Source of the DNA: Eudoraea sp.
GTDB lineage: Bacteria; Bacteroidota; Bacteroidia; Flavobacteriales; Flavobacteriaceae
Reading direction: 5' to 3'
NCBI GenBank assembly: GCA_013042925.1
Contig: JABDPH010000054.1
Span: 1-15,405, forward strand
Length of the DNA stretch: 15,405 nucleotides
The translations under genes and the position numbers were made by a program. The notes below the pieces were generated by a model. The model made no database searches. It saw only the letters and a program-made list of their open reading frames with translations, and had not been told where the DNA came from. Positions 1 to 7,808 of the stretch are shown one piece after another. Each line of letters opens with the position of its first letter. The stretch's first letter is position 1.

Positions 1-1416
1 GAAAGAGAAGATGAAAATGATATACAGTACTCCTTTAATTTCGCAAAGAAATTTGATGATAAAGGACACGAAATAGTAATTGATTATCAGTATTCAACTG
101 GCTCAGAAGTTGAAAATGCAATTATTAATGAGATTGTACTTAATGAAAATGAAAAACTTCCAACAGAACAGACCATTAATGATGAATCTCAAATTAATCA
201 ATTAGTTCAGATGGAATATGTGCTTCCTTTTAGCGAGGACAAGCAGTCTCAATTTGAATTGGGTTACAGGGGGACTTTTAATACGTTTGATACAGATTTT
301 AAATTCGGATTATTAGAAGATGGCACATTAATTAGTGACCCCAATTTTAGTAACCGACTTATCTATACAGAAAATGTTAATGCCGCATACGTGCAATTAG
401 GAAGAAAATTCAACAAATTCAATGCCCTTGGAGGTCTGCGGATGGAAGCCTCTGATATTGGAATAGAATTGGTAACTACGAATGAAGTAAATAATAAAAA
501 GTATGTGGATTGGTTTCCATCACTTTTTCTTGGTTACGATTTCTCTGAAATGGATAAGCTGAGTATTAGTTATAGCAGAAGGCTAAGAAGGCCCCGCTCC
601 CGATTTATCAATCCATTCCCATCGAGATCTAGCAACACAAACTTATTCCTTGGAAACCCGGATCTTAATCCTACATATACAAATTCCTTTAATCTGGAGT
701 ATCTGAAACGATGGGAAAAGGTAACCTTTACGAGTTCTGTCTATTATAATTATTCAACAGGTGTATTCCAATTTATTACCCTTGAAACCGGAGATTTTGT
801 AGAAATTGAGAATCCTGATGATCCAGACAATCCGGTTTTTGTACCCGTACAGGTAAGAACCCCCATAAATCTGGCAACAGATACCAGATATGGAATGGAA
901 TTTACAACGGTGTATGTTCCTAAAAGGAACTGGCGCTTTACTTTAAATTTCAATATATTCGACCAAAAACTACGCGGAGACTATACGTATACTAATTTTC
1001 AGGGTGAGGAAATAACTCAAATTTTTGATGCGGATAACCTGGCATGGTTTACCAGGTTTAGTGCTAAAATTCCACTTCCCGGGAAAGTCGATTTTCAAGC
1101 CAACTTATTTTACAGGGGTCCAAGGGAAAATGCACAAAGCCTTAGTAAAGGTATTTTAAGTACCAATTTAGCATTCAGTAAAGATGTAATTAAAGACAAA
1201 GCTACGCTTTCACTCAACGTAAGTGATCTTTTTAACAGCAGAAAAAGAAGAAGTGAAACCCGAACGGATAATGTTTTTACCTACAGTGAATTCCAGTGGC
1301 GCGAAAGACAAATAACACTGTCTTTCTTATATCGCTTCAATCAACAAAAGAACCAAAGGAATGGTAACAGAAGAAGAAATGGTAATGGAGATGATTTTGA
1401 ATTTGAAGGATCTTAA
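1..1416 (+). CDS. TonB-dependent receptor-like outer-membrane beta-barrel protein, C-terminal part (5' end outside window)
   Basis: The reading frame is open from base 1 to the TAA at 1414-1416, giving 471 residues with no start in the window, so the N-terminus (signal peptide, carboxypeptidase-like domain, plug) lies upstream. The visible part is alternating amphipathic strands rich in Tyr, Phe and Asn, as in a 22-strand barrel, and resembles the Bacteroidota outer-membrane beta-barrel family (PF14905 type). Phrases such as LSISYSRRLRRPR, LFLGNPDLNPTYTNSFNLEY and SLNVSDLFNSRKRRSE are typical of it. The barrel seems to end at ITLSFLYRFNQQ and is followed by a polar tail of about 24 residues: a basic Asn/Arg stretch, then the acidic end DDFEFEGS. 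The family imports or binds ligands at the outer membrane, but the substrate cannot be told from this part. An internal ATG at base 211 is not the start, because the same frame continues upstream with family-like sequence. Confidence 0.9.
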   Translation, partial: EREDENDIQYSFNFAKKFDDKGHEIVIDYQYSTGSEVENAIINEIVLNENEKLPTEQTINDESQINQLVQMEYVLPFSEDKQSQFELGYRGTFNTFDTDFKFGLLEDGTLISDPNFSNRLIYTENVNAAYVQLGRKFNKFNALGGLRMEASDIGIELVTTNEVNNKKYVDWFPSLFLGYDFSEMDKLSISYSRRLRRPRSRFINPFPSRSSNTNLFLGNPDLNPTYTNSFNLEYLKRWEKVTFTSSVYYNYSTGVFQFITLETGDFVEIENPDDPDNPVFVPVQVRTPINLATDTRYGMEFTTVYVPKRNWRFTLNFNIFDQKLRGDYTYTNFQGEEITQIFDADNLAWFTRFSAKIPLPGKVDFQANLFYRGPRENAQSLSKGILSTNLAFSKDVIKDKATLSLNVSDLFNSRKRRSETRTDNVFTYSEFQWRERQITLSFLYRFNQQKNQRNGNRRRNGNGDDFEFEGS

Positions 1417-1430
1417 AATATTGTGTCCTT

Positions 1431-1468
1431 AAAATGAAAAGAAGCCTCACGGCTTCTATTTTTTATTC
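1431..1468. terminator. Bidirectional intrinsic terminator between the receptor gene and the small membrane protein gene
   Basis: GAAGCC (1441-1446), a TCAC loop and GGCTTC (1451-1456) form a perfect 6-bp stem. It is followed by a T-rich run on the plus strand and preceded by an A-rich run that gives a T-rich run on the minus strand. It lies between two convergent stop codons (1416 and 1463) and can serve both genes. Confidence 0.8.
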
Positions 1469-1636
1469 ATTGCGTTGGGCTCTTCTGGCTTCACGTTTTT
1501 CTTTCCACAATTCCAAAAGATTGCCTCCCAGCCAATAGGGTACTACAAATAATAATAAAAACATCATTAGCCAAAAACCTATTGTAACAATGGTTAAAAA
1601 AGCTAAAAATCCCAAATACTGATCAAATTCGAACAT
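1463..1636 (-). CDS. Small single-pass membrane protein, function unknown
   Basis: This is a 57-residue protein beginning MFEFDQYLGF. A long hydrophobic stretch covers roughly residues 7-36, with FLTIVTIGFWLMM and FLLLFVVPYW at its core. The C-terminal tail is strongly basic (KEKREARRAQRNE), which by the positive-inside rule should lie in the cytoplasm. The frame can be extended upstream to an ATG at 1687, but the extension reads through a good -7 promoter box (1656-1663), so I place the start at 1636, about 20 bases downstream of that box. I do not recognise a family. It is divergent from fumC, with separate promoters, and shares a terminator with the receptor gene. The size, membrane segment and promoter make it a credible gene, but its role is open. 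Confidence 0.65.
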   Translation of the reverse strand: MFEFDQYLGFLAFLTIVTIGFWLMMFLLLFVVPYWLGGNLLELWKEKREARRAQRNE

Positions 1637-1655
1637 ACTCTTATTCTTTGGAATA

Positions 1656-1663
1656 CAAAGATA
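1656..1663 (-). promoter_or_regulatory. Bacteroidota -7 box (TATCTTTG) for the small membrane protein gene
   Basis: On the minus strand TATCTTTG matches the TAnnTTTG consensus exactly. A TTTG that could serve as the -33 element lies 21 bases upstream, within 1685-1690. Transcription would start just upstream of the ATG at 1636, giving a very short leader. This favours 1636 over 1687 as the start codon. Confidence 0.6.
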
Positions 1664-1757
1664 GTTTGAAAATAGTAATTTCAGCAAATCAAAGGCAAAA
1701 AAAATTGTACCACATGAAATTTCAATTTTACAACAATTAAAATAGCCCTTTGTATCT

Positions 1758-1765
1758 TATCTTTG
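1758..1765 (+). promoter_or_regulatory. Bacteroidota -7 box (TATCTTTG) for fumC
   Basis: TATCTTTG matches TAnnTTTG exactly and ends 23 bases before the fumC ATG at 1789, leaving a short, A-rich leader without a Shine-Dalgarno sequence. No convincing -33 TTTG is seen at the usual distance. The box lies inside the possible N-terminal extension from the ATG at 1750, which argues against that upstream start. Confidence 0.65.
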
Positions 1766-1788
1766 TTGCTACAAAAAAACACACAATT

Positions 1789-3186
1789 ATGAGCTTCCGA
1801 ATTGAAAAAGACACTATGGGTGAGGTAAAGGTTCCTTCAGATAAATACTGGGGTGCACAAACTGAAAGATCAAGAAATAATTTTAAAATTGGTCCCCCTG
1901 CTTCTATGCCATTTGATGTGATCATGGGATTTGCCTATTTAAAAAAGGCAGCAGCTTATACCAATTGTGAATTAGGGGTCTTATCCAAGGAAAAAAGAGA
2001 TCTTATAGGCCGGGTTTGTGATGAAATCCTTGCGGGAGACCATAACAATCAATTTCCTCTTGTAATATGGCAAACCGGTTCCGGAACCCAAAGCAATATG
2101 AATGTAAATGAAGTTATTGCAAATAGGGCTCATGAATTGGCGGGAAAAACCATTGGTGAAGGAGAAAAGACAATACAGCCCAATGATGATGTCAACAAAT
2201 CACAGTCATCTAATGATACTTTTCCAACAGGTATGCATATTGCCATTTATAAAAAAATTGTTGAAGTTACTATTCCGGGATTAGAACAATTGCGAAATAC
2301 ACTCAATAAAAAAGCTGAAGCATTTAATAAGGTGGTTAAAATAGGGCGGACTCACTTAATGGATGCAACCCCATTAACACTTGGACAGGAATTTTCTGGA
2401 TATGTTTCTCAAATAGATCATGGGTTAAATGCTCTTAAAAATACTTTAGATCATTTAAGCGAATTGGCACTAGGTGGAACAGCAGTAGGAACGGGATTAA
2501 ACACCCCTAAAGGCTACGACGTATTGGTAGCAAAATATATATCGGAATTCACCGGTCTCAAGTTCAAAACGGCTCCAAATAAGTTTGAAGCACTGGCATC
2601 ACACGATGCTCTTGTTGAAAGCCATGGGGCGCTAAAACAATTGGCTGTTTCCCTGAATAAAATAGCCAATGATATTAGAATGATGGCATCAGGGCCAAGA
2701 TCAGGAATTGGAGAGATCATAATTCCTGCTAACGAACCCGGAAGTTCAATAATGCCAGGTAAGGTAAACCCAACGCAATGTGAAGCCCTTACTATGGTTT
2801 GCGCTCAAGTTATGGGCAATGATGTTGCTGTTACCATAGGAGGTACTCAGGGGCATTATGAGTTAAATGTATTTAAACCATTAATGGCTGCAAATGTTTT
2901 ACAATCTGCCCAGCTTTTAGGAGATGCAGCGATAAGTTTTGATATAAATTGTGCTGTAGGTATTGAACCAAACCACGATGTAATACGGGAATTATTGAAC
3001 AATTCATTGATGCTGGTAACAGCTTTAAATACTAAAATTGGATATTACAAGGCTGCAGAAATAGCGAATACAGCACATAAGAATGGGACTACCCTAAAGG
3101 AAGAAGCAGTTAATCTGGGATATGTTACTGAAGAAGAATATGATGAATGGGTTAAACCAGAAGATATGGTAGGTGGTCTCAAATAG
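1789..3186 (+). CDS. fumC: Class II fumarate hydratase (fumarase C)
   Basis: This is the cytosolic, iron-independent fumarase that interconverts fumarate and L-malate in the TCA cycle and acts as a homotetramer. At 465 residues it is close to the E. coli enzyme (467). All superfamily motifs are visible: [14 protein letters not shown] at about 96-109, the [12 protein letters not shown] segment at 137-148, [10 protein letters not shown] at 186-195 with catalytic His189, and the signature [11 protein letters not shown] at 318-328 carrying the catalytic loop serine. The start [12 protein letters not shown] is chosen because the upstream in-frame ATG at 1750 precedes the -7 box at 1758-1765. The gene stands alone, with its own promoter and a hairpin terminator about 125 bp downstream. 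The match to fumarase rather than aspartase or argininosuccinate lyase rests on the TGSGTQ-NMN region and the overall sequence. Confidence 0.97.
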   Translation: MSFRIEKDTMGEVKVPSDKYWGAQTERSRNNFKIGPPASMPFDVIMGFAYLKKAAAYTNCELGVLSKEKRDLIGRVCDEILAGDHNNQFPLVIWQTGSGTQSNMNVNEVIANRAHELAGKTIGEGEKTIQPNDDVNKSQSSNDTFPTGMHIAIYKKIVEVTIPGLEQLRNTLNKKAEAFNKVVKIGRTHLMDATPLTLGQEFSGYVSQIDHGLNALKNTLDHLSELALGGTAVGTGLNTPKGYDVLVAKYISEFTGLKFKTAPNKFEALASHDALVESHGALKQLAVSLNKIANDIRMMASGPRSGIGEIIIPANEPGSSIMPGKVNPTQCEALTMVCAQVMGNDVAVTIGGTQGHYELNVFKPLMAANVLQSAQLLGDAAISFDINCAVGIEPNHDVIRELLNNSLMLVTALNTKIGYYKAAEIANTAHKNGTTLKEEAVNLGYVTEEEYDEWVKPEDMVGGLK

Positions 3187-3310
3187 ATTTCTCCCTTGTC
3201 TTTTTATATGACTTAATATTGTAGAATTATCCATAAGAGAGAAATAGACCATTTCCTATACTAAATCTCAATTCTCCCGAAAAGAATATTTTATTTGGAA
3301 TAGTTTAAAC

Positions 3311-3345
3311 AAAAAAGGGCCAACCCTAAGATTGACCCTTTTTTT
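3311..3345. terminator. Bidirectional intrinsic terminator between fumC and the coiled-coil protein gene
   Basis: An 8-bp stem pairs 3316-3323 with 3332-3339 around an 8-base loop, flanked by A6 on the left and T7 on the right. On the minus strand the stem is continuous with one G-U pair. On the plus strand the same position is an A-C mismatch. It therefore fits best as terminator for the minus-strand gene ending at 3365, and also serves fumC. Confidence 0.75.
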
Positions 3346-3364
3346 ATTAATTGGATAGTGTTTA

Positions 3365-4252
3365 TTACTTTAAAGCGAACTTAGATGTTCCTAGTAACTT
3401 TAGTTTGTCATCATAAACATTTACCATGTAATTTCCTTTTTGGAAATCTCCTGATGGCTTGTTTATAAAATCACATACATCTAAATCATTGTTTTCGTAA
3501 TAGAAATTAGTTTCTTTGCTATATGACACTGAGGCACCGTCCTCACTAGATTTAGACATTCCTCCGCCTAAAACATTACCTTGAGGATCTAAAACTTCAA
3601 CAAGGAATTGTCTGTCACCTGCTTCAGCTATTACGTTATCAGCTACAGTAAAACAGATTTTAAATTTATCAGTACTTTTTGCTCTGGAAGTAGACACCAA
3701 TTTACCGTTATTACGCTCTCTTACAGCATCAACAGTAAAAGAAGATAAATTTAAAGCAGAACCTCTTTCAACAGCGTCAGCTAACTGAGTATTTTGTACC
3801 ACAAGTGAATCGTTGAATACGGTTTGTTTTTCCAATTCTACAAAAGTGCTATCTCTTTGCATTGCAATAAACGTATTAGACTTAGTTAAAGAGTCTACCT
3901 GACGCAATAATTGCTCTCTTTCTTCCTTAAGAACATTAACCTGTCTTCTGTATCTGGAAAGTGAAGCGATATCAGCTTTCATAGTTTTAACAGAGTCAAT
4001 ATACTTTGCAATCCTATCCCTTGCACTAACTAATTCTTCATTAGTAGCATTGCTTTCAAGGATAGCCTTATCGTATACAGACTTTAAGCTATTCAAATCC
4101 TCCACAACAAGATCTTTCTCTTGTGTAAGAGCCATAGTTGTCTTTTTCTTATCCTGATAGAGACTAACAGTGTAAATAATAGTAGCTAATAGAACTACGC
4201 CTAATAAGCCAGCTATAACTTTTAATCCATTGTTACTTTTTGTTTCAGTCAT
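3365..4252 (-). CDS. Membrane-anchored coiled-coil protein with C-terminal beta domain, function unknown
   Basis: The protein has 295 residues and no family I can name with confidence. Three parts are visible. Residues 1-11 are short and polar, followed by a hydrophobic anchor at about 12-31 (VIAGLLGVVLLATIIYTVSL). Residues 35-160 are a long charged helical stretch with heptad-like spacing, probably a coiled coil. Residues 165-295 are rich in beta-forming sequence, for example FKICFTVADNVIAEAG and RQFLVEVLDPQGNVLGG, ending in NYMVNVYDDKLKLLGTSKFALK; this looks like an Ig-like beta sandwich. Cys200 and Cys260 lie in this last domain. The flanking charges do not settle the orientation, but an uncleaved signal anchor with a periplasmic coiled coil and beta domain is the simplest reading. 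The gene is monocistronic, with its own terminator. A structural or envelope-spanning role is only an inference. Confidence 0.85.
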   Translation of the reverse strand: MTETKSNNGLKVIAGLLGVVLLATIIYTVSLYQDKKKTTMALTQEKDLVVEDLNSLKSVYDKAILESNATNEELVSARDRIAKYIDSVKTMKADIASLSRYRRQVNVLKEEREQLLRQVDSLTKSNTFIAMQRDSTFVELEKQTVFNDSLVVQNTQLADAVERGSALNLSSFTVDAVRERNNGKLVSTSRAKSTDKFKICFTVADNVIAEAGDRQFLVEVLDPQGNVLGGGMSKSSEDGASVSYSKETNFYYENNDLDVCDFINKPSGDFQKGNYMVNVYDDKLKLLGTSKFALK

Positions 4253-4430
4253 AATGTAAATATTAATTAACCTTTTTGTTACTTTATAGAAAGTATTTGT
4301 TTGTATCAGTCTATATACGGTTTAGATTTACTTTTAGATTTTTCTTGTTAAAAAATATTTTAAATAATTTTAACACGTAGTTCCTGATATTAGCTATGGT
4401 TACCTTCAAATTGAAATACTAATAATTTCT

Positions 4431-4886
4431 ATGAAAATAATCCCTTTCAGACCGGGTCTTGCCAAATACTTCAGAGATTTGAATTTATCATGGCTGGAGA
4501 AACACTTTTACGTTGAACCTAAGGATGCTGAATTACTGGAAAATTGCAAAAGTAACATCATAGATAAAGGAGGATATATTTTTTTTGCGGAAAAAGACGC
4601 TGAAATTGTAGGCTGTTATTCGCTTATTAAATTAAAAGATTCTACCTACGAACTTGGCAAAATGGCTGTTGACCAGGCTTATCAAGGGCAAAAGATTGGA
4701 CAAAAACTCTTGATGCACGGAATTGCTTTTGCCAAAAGTCAAAATTGGAAAGATTTAATTCTGTATTCTAATACCATCCTCGAACCCGCCATTTATATCT
4801 ATAAAAAATTTGGGTTCAGGGAAGTGGCCCTGGAAGAGAATACACCTTATGCCAGAAGCAATATTAAAATGCAGCTTGTACTTTAG
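4431..4886 (+). CDS. GNAT-family N-acetyltransferase
   Basis: This 151-residue, single-domain protein has the GNAT layout. An N-terminal helix region (1-45) is followed by beta strands (GGYIFFAEKDAEIVGCYSLIKL), then the acetyl-CoA pyrophosphate-binding segment ELGKMAVDQAYQGQKIGQKLL at about 74-94, and the C-terminal YKKFGFREV motif at 124-132. In the loop the usual R-G-x-G-x-G reads Q-G-Q-K-I-G, so the first two consensus positions vary while the last glycine is kept. It should transfer an acetyl group from acetyl-CoA to an amine, but the acceptor cannot be predicted. It lies 58 bp upstream of the lipoprotein hydrolase on the same strand. There is no terminator between them, so the two may be co-transcribed, but nothing else links their functions. 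Confidence 0.88.
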   Translation: MKIIPFRPGLAKYFRDLNLSWLEKHFYVEPKDAELLENCKSNIIDKGGYIFFAEKDAEIVGCYSLIKLKDSTYELGKMAVDQAYQGQKIGQKLLMHGIAFAKSQNWKDLILYSNTILEPAIYIYKKFGFREVALEENTPYARSNIKMQLVL

Positions 4887-4944
4887 TGATCATTTATTAA
4901 TTAACTTTAATTTAATTACAACGATCTTAATTTAAATCAATACC

Positions 4945-5754
4945 ATGAAAAACTTCATCATTGCTATTACACTAATTTGTGCTTTATTTTTGAACGGATG
5001 TAAAGAAAAGTCTAAATCAGAATCCAATCTTGATTCGGAACCTCAATATGGAGAGCAATTACAGGTGCCGCCTGTACCTCAATCCAAAATCAAAATAATC
5101 CCTATTGAACACGCCACCACTGTACTTGAGTGGGGTGATATTACCATTTACATTGACCCTGTTGGGGGTGCTGAGGTATTTCAAGATCAAAAGCAACCCG
5201 ATTTAATTCTGATCACAGACGTACATGGAGATCATTTAAGTTTGGAAACACTAGAGGAGCTAAAAACCGAAAAAGCCAAGATCATTGTGCCTCAGGCAGT
5301 TGCTGATAAAATCCCCGCCAAATATACGCCGCAAATTGATGTATTGAACAATGGAGATTCAAAGGAGCGATTTGGTATTACTGTTGAAGCAATCCCCATG
5401 TACAATTTGAGAGAAGAAGCTAAAGCATTTCATGAAAAAGGAAGAGGAAATGGGTATGTTTTAAACATAGGTGATGAACGATTGTATTTCTCAGGTGATA
5501 CTGAAGATATTCCCGAAATGCGAGCACTACAAAATATTGACAAGGCGTTTATTTGTATGAACCTGCCCTATACTATGACCATAGAAAGCGCTGCCAGTGC
5601 AGTGCTTGAATTTCAACCCATGGAAGTGTATCCCTATCATTATCGGGGCAGACCAGATGTTAGTGATGTTGGTAAATTTAAAGCATTGGTAAATCAGGGA
5701 AATTCAGACATTAGTGTTATTCAACTGGATTGGTATCCGAGCGATGATTATTAA
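4945..5754 (+). CDS. Lipoprotein metallo-beta-lactamase-fold hydrolase (UlaG/Lactamase_B_3-like)
   Basis: The 269-residue precursor starts with a lipoprotein signal peptide, MKNFIIAITLICALFLNGC, with the lipobox LNGC and acylated Cys19. The mature protein should be anchored in the envelope, facing the periplasm or the cell surface. Residues after Cys19 are KEKSKSE, which only partly resembles the Bacteroidota surface-export signal. The hydrolase fold is shown by HATTVLEWGDITIYIDP (56-72), the metal motif ITDVHGDH (90-97), the YVLNIGDERLYFSGDTED strand-loop (171-188) with Asp185, and His232 in YPYHYRG. In the usual HxHxDH motif the first histidine is replaced by Asp92, while His94, Asp96 and His97 remain. 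The substrate is unknown; UlaG relatives act on lactones or phosphoesters. The gene ends 24 bp before the convergent ettA stop. Confidence 0.88.
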   Translation: MKNFIIAITLICALFLNGCKEKSKSESNLDSEPQYGEQLQVPPVPQSKIKIIPIEHATTVLEWGDITIYIDPVGGAEVFQDQKQPDLILITDVHGDHLSLETLEELKTEKAKIIVPQAVADKIPAKYTPQIDVLNNGDSKERFGITVEAIPMYNLREEAKAFHEKGRGNGYVLNIGDERLYFSGDTEDIPEMRALQNIDKAFICMNLPYTMTIESAASAVLEFQPMEVYPYHYRGRPDVSDVGKFKALVNQGNSDISVIQLDWYPSDDY

Positions 5755-5770
5755 GAAATAGTCTTAATAA
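5748..5770. terminator. AT-rich hairpin between convergent hydrolase and ettA genes
   Basis: A perfect 9-bp inverted repeat, TTATTAAGA (5748-5756) and TCTTAATAA (5762-5770), surrounds a 5-base loop and includes the hydrolase stop codon. It sits in the 24-bp gap between convergent genes. It has almost no G-C pairs and no long U-run, so at best it is a weak terminator. Confidence 0.3.
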
Positions 5771-5778
5771 GTAAAGTT

Positions 5779-7470
5779 TTACCTAATTAATTTCTTGTAC
5801 TTTATTCTTTTGGGCATAATATCTGCCCCTAAGCGTTTCTTTTTACTTTCTTCATACTCAGTGAACGAACCCTCAAAGAAATACACCTGAGAATTGCCCT
5901 CAAAGGCAAGTATATGGGTACAAATACGATCTAGAAACCATCGATCGTGAGAAATTACTACGGCACAACCTGCGAAATTTTCCAAACCTTCCTCTAATGC
6001 CCTTAAGGTGTTTACATCCAGATCATTTGTAGGTTCATCTAATAACAATACATTACCTTCTTCTTTTAAAGTCATTGCGAGATGCAATCTGTTCCTTTCT
6101 CCTCCGGAAAGCATATTAACTTTTTTATTCTGTTCACTTCCTGAAAAATTAAAACGACTCAGATATGCCCTGGAGTTAACCTGCCTTCCTCCCATCATAA
6201 TCAATTCCTGACTATCACTGAAGTTTTCCCAGATGGACTTATCTTTCTGAATATTAGAATGACTTTGATCTACATAAGCTATTTTCGCTGTTTCCCCTAC
6301 AATAAATTCACCTTTGTCCGGCGCTATTTCCTCCATTATCATTTTAAAAATAGTTGTTTTCCCAGCCCCATTAGGCCCTATTACCCCAACTATTCCGGCT
6401 TGTGGTAACTTGAAATTTAGATCTTCATAAAGCAATTTATCACCAAACGCTTTGCTTACACTTTTAGCCTCAATAACATTGGTTCCAAGCCTTGGACCAT
6501 TTGGAATATAGATTTCTAGCTTTTCATCAAGTTGTTTTTGATCCTGACTTAATAACTTGTCGTAATTCTTGAGTCGGGCCTTTTGTTTAGCCTGCCTGCC
6601 TCTTGCACCCTGACGTACCCAATCTAATTCCCGCTCCAGTGTTTTTTGCCTTTTCGAAGCCTGTTTACTTTCTTGTGCAAGGCGTTTGGATTTTTGATCC
6701 AGCCAGCTACTGTAATTTCCTTTCCATGGGATACCTTCACCCCTATCGAGCTCGAGTATCCAACCTGCAACATTATCAAGGAAATAACGGTCGTGCGTTA
6801 CTGCAATAACAGTTCCTTTATATTGTGCCAAATGGTGTTCGAGCCAATGAACAGATTCAGCGTCCAAATGGTTAGTTGGCTCATCCAGCAACAAAATTTC
6901 CGGTTCTTGCAATAACAACCTGCATAATGCAACCCTCCTTCTCTCACCACCAGATAATACACTAATTTTCATATCCGCCTCCGGTGTTCTTAGGGCATCC
7001 ATTGCAATCTCAAGTTTAGTATCGAGTTCCCAGGCATTTGAAGCATCTATCTTATCTTGCAGCGCTGCTTGCTTGTCCATTAGCTTCTGCATTTTATCAG
7101 CATCTTCATATACCTCAGGCAATCCAAACATATCATTAATCTTGTTGTATTCATCAAGGATAGCCACTGTTTCTGACACGCCTTCCTTAACAACTTCCAA
7201 AACAGTCTTGTTTTCATCAAGTACAGGCTCCTGTTCCAAATAACCCACCTTATATCCCGGAGAAAATACTACATCTCCCTGATAATTTTTGTCAACCCCG
7301 GCTATGATCCTTAATAATGTAGACTTACCTGATCCATTAAGACCGAGTATTCCTATTTTGGCTCCATAGAAGAAGCTTAAATAAATATTTTTAAGCACCG
7401 GAGTATTGGCATTCTTATAGGTTTTGGTAACCCCGGACATAGAAAAAATTACCTTCTTATCGTCAGACAT
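5779..7470 (-). CDS. ettA: Energy-dependent translational throttle protein EttA (ABC-F ATPase)
   Basis: EttA binds the ribosomal E site and gates entry into elongation according to the ATP/ADP ratio. The 563-residue protein has no membrane segment and two ABC domains, as in E. coli EttA (555). Domain 1 has Walker A GLNGSGKS (43-50), signature LSGGERRR (172-179) and Walker B EILLLDEPTNHLD (191-203). Domain 2 has GPNGAGKT (365-372), LSGGERNR (454-461) and VLLLDEPTNDLD (474-485). Between the first Walker A and signature lies the helical arm insertion (about 95-150). The domains are joined by a basic linker (about 255-315, with RQGARGRQAKQKARL). The C-terminal end RLGADIMPKRIKYKKL is characteristic of EttA among ABC-F proteins. 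The gene lies 84 bp downstream of the CAL67264-family gene on the same strand. No promoter or terminator is evident in that gap, so the two are probably co-transcribed. Confidence 0.96.
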   Translation of the reverse strand: MSDDKKVIFSMSGVTKTYKNANTPVLKNIYLSFFYGAKIGILGLNGSGKSTLLRIIAGVDKNYQGDVVFSPGYKVGYLEQEPVLDENKTVLEVVKEGVSETVAILDEYNKINDMFGLPEVYEDADKMQKLMDKQAALQDKIDASNAWELDTKLEIAMDALRTPEADMKISVLSGGERRRVALCRLLLQEPEILLLDEPTNHLDAESVHWLEHHLAQYKGTVIAVTHDRYFLDNVAGWILELDRGEGIPWKGNYSSWLDQKSKRLAQESKQASKRQKTLERELDWVRQGARGRQAKQKARLKNYDKLLSQDQKQLDEKLEIYIPNGPRLGTNVIEAKSVSKAFGDKLLYEDLNFKLPQAGIVGVIGPNGAGKTTIFKMIMEEIAPDKGEFIVGETAKIAYVDQSHSNIQKDKSIWENFSDSQELIMMGGRQVNSRAYLSRFNFSGSEQNKKVNMLSGGERNRLHLAMTLKEEGNVLLLDEPTNDLDVNTLRALEEGLENFAGCAVVISHDRWFLDRICTHILAFEGNSQVYFFEGSFTEYEESKKKRLGADIMPKRIKYKKLIR

Positions 7471-7554
7471 AAACTTAATATGTTTTTGGAATAGTATTAA
7501 TCAAACAGTTTAAAGAGCTGTTGTGAAAAAAAATATAGTTGGAAATAATAGGGT

Positions 7555-7737
7555 TCAAACCCTTCCTTTTAGTGCATTGAATACCCAGGCTATTGCAAAG
7601 AATCCAATTCCTACGGAGGCAAATCCCCATCCGGCTACATCGTCATAACGAAATGCCCCAAGAGCAATTAATCCGAAGCCGACAGAAATCATAATAAAAG
7701 TAGCCCAGGCAAGGACTGTATTCTTGTTCATTCCCAT
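7555..7737 (-). CDS. CAL67264 family small membrane protein
   Basis: This 60-residue protein has two hydrophobic segments: about residues 6-28 (TVLAWATFIMISVGFGLIALGAF) and 35-55 (GWGFASVGIGFFAIAWVFNAL). The short polar turn RYDDVA joins them, and the basic end KGRV suggests that both ends are cytoplasmic. I recognise the sequence, from memory, as the uncharacterised CAL67264 family known from flavobacteria. The start MGMNKN at 7737 is kept; the second Met at 7731 is an alternative. A promoter-like pair lies about 25-55 bases upstream. The gene sits directly upstream of ettA on the same strand, so a shared transcript is likely. No function is known to me. Confidence 0.85.
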   Translation of the reverse strand: MGMNKNTVLAWATFIMISVGFGLIALGAFRYDDVAGWGFASVGIGFFAIAWVFNALKGRV

Positions 7738-7759
7738 GATAGTTAGTTTAGTTGGACCT

Positions 7760-7792
7760 CAAATATCGGAAATTTTATAAGAATTTTTCAAA
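7760..7792 (-). promoter_or_regulatory. Probable Bacteroidota promoter for the CAL67264-ettA unit
   Basis: On the minus strand a TTTG (7789-7792) is followed after 21 bases by GATATTTG (7760-7767), which differs from TAnnTTTG only in its first base. It lies between the oxidoreductase stop (7809) and the small membrane protein start (7737), and would let these two genes be transcribed independently of the upstream oxidoreductase gene. Confidence 0.45.
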
Positions 7793-7808
7793 GTAAATAC
7801 CTAAACTT

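Noticed and set aside
1637..1687. N-terminal extension of the small membrane protein to the ATG at 1687
   Set aside because: It would translate through an exact -7 promoter box at 1656-1663, and the added residues do not resemble a useful segment.
1750..1788. N-terminal extension of fumarase to the ATG at 1750
   Set aside because: The extension contains the -7 box at 1758-1765, and fumarase C normally begins at the [16 protein letters not shown] segment.
7500..7520. Small inverted repeat (AACAG/CTGTT) in the CAL67264-ettA gap
   Set aside because: The stem is only about five base pairs, and on the minus strand the T-run lies before it rather than after, so it is not a terminator.
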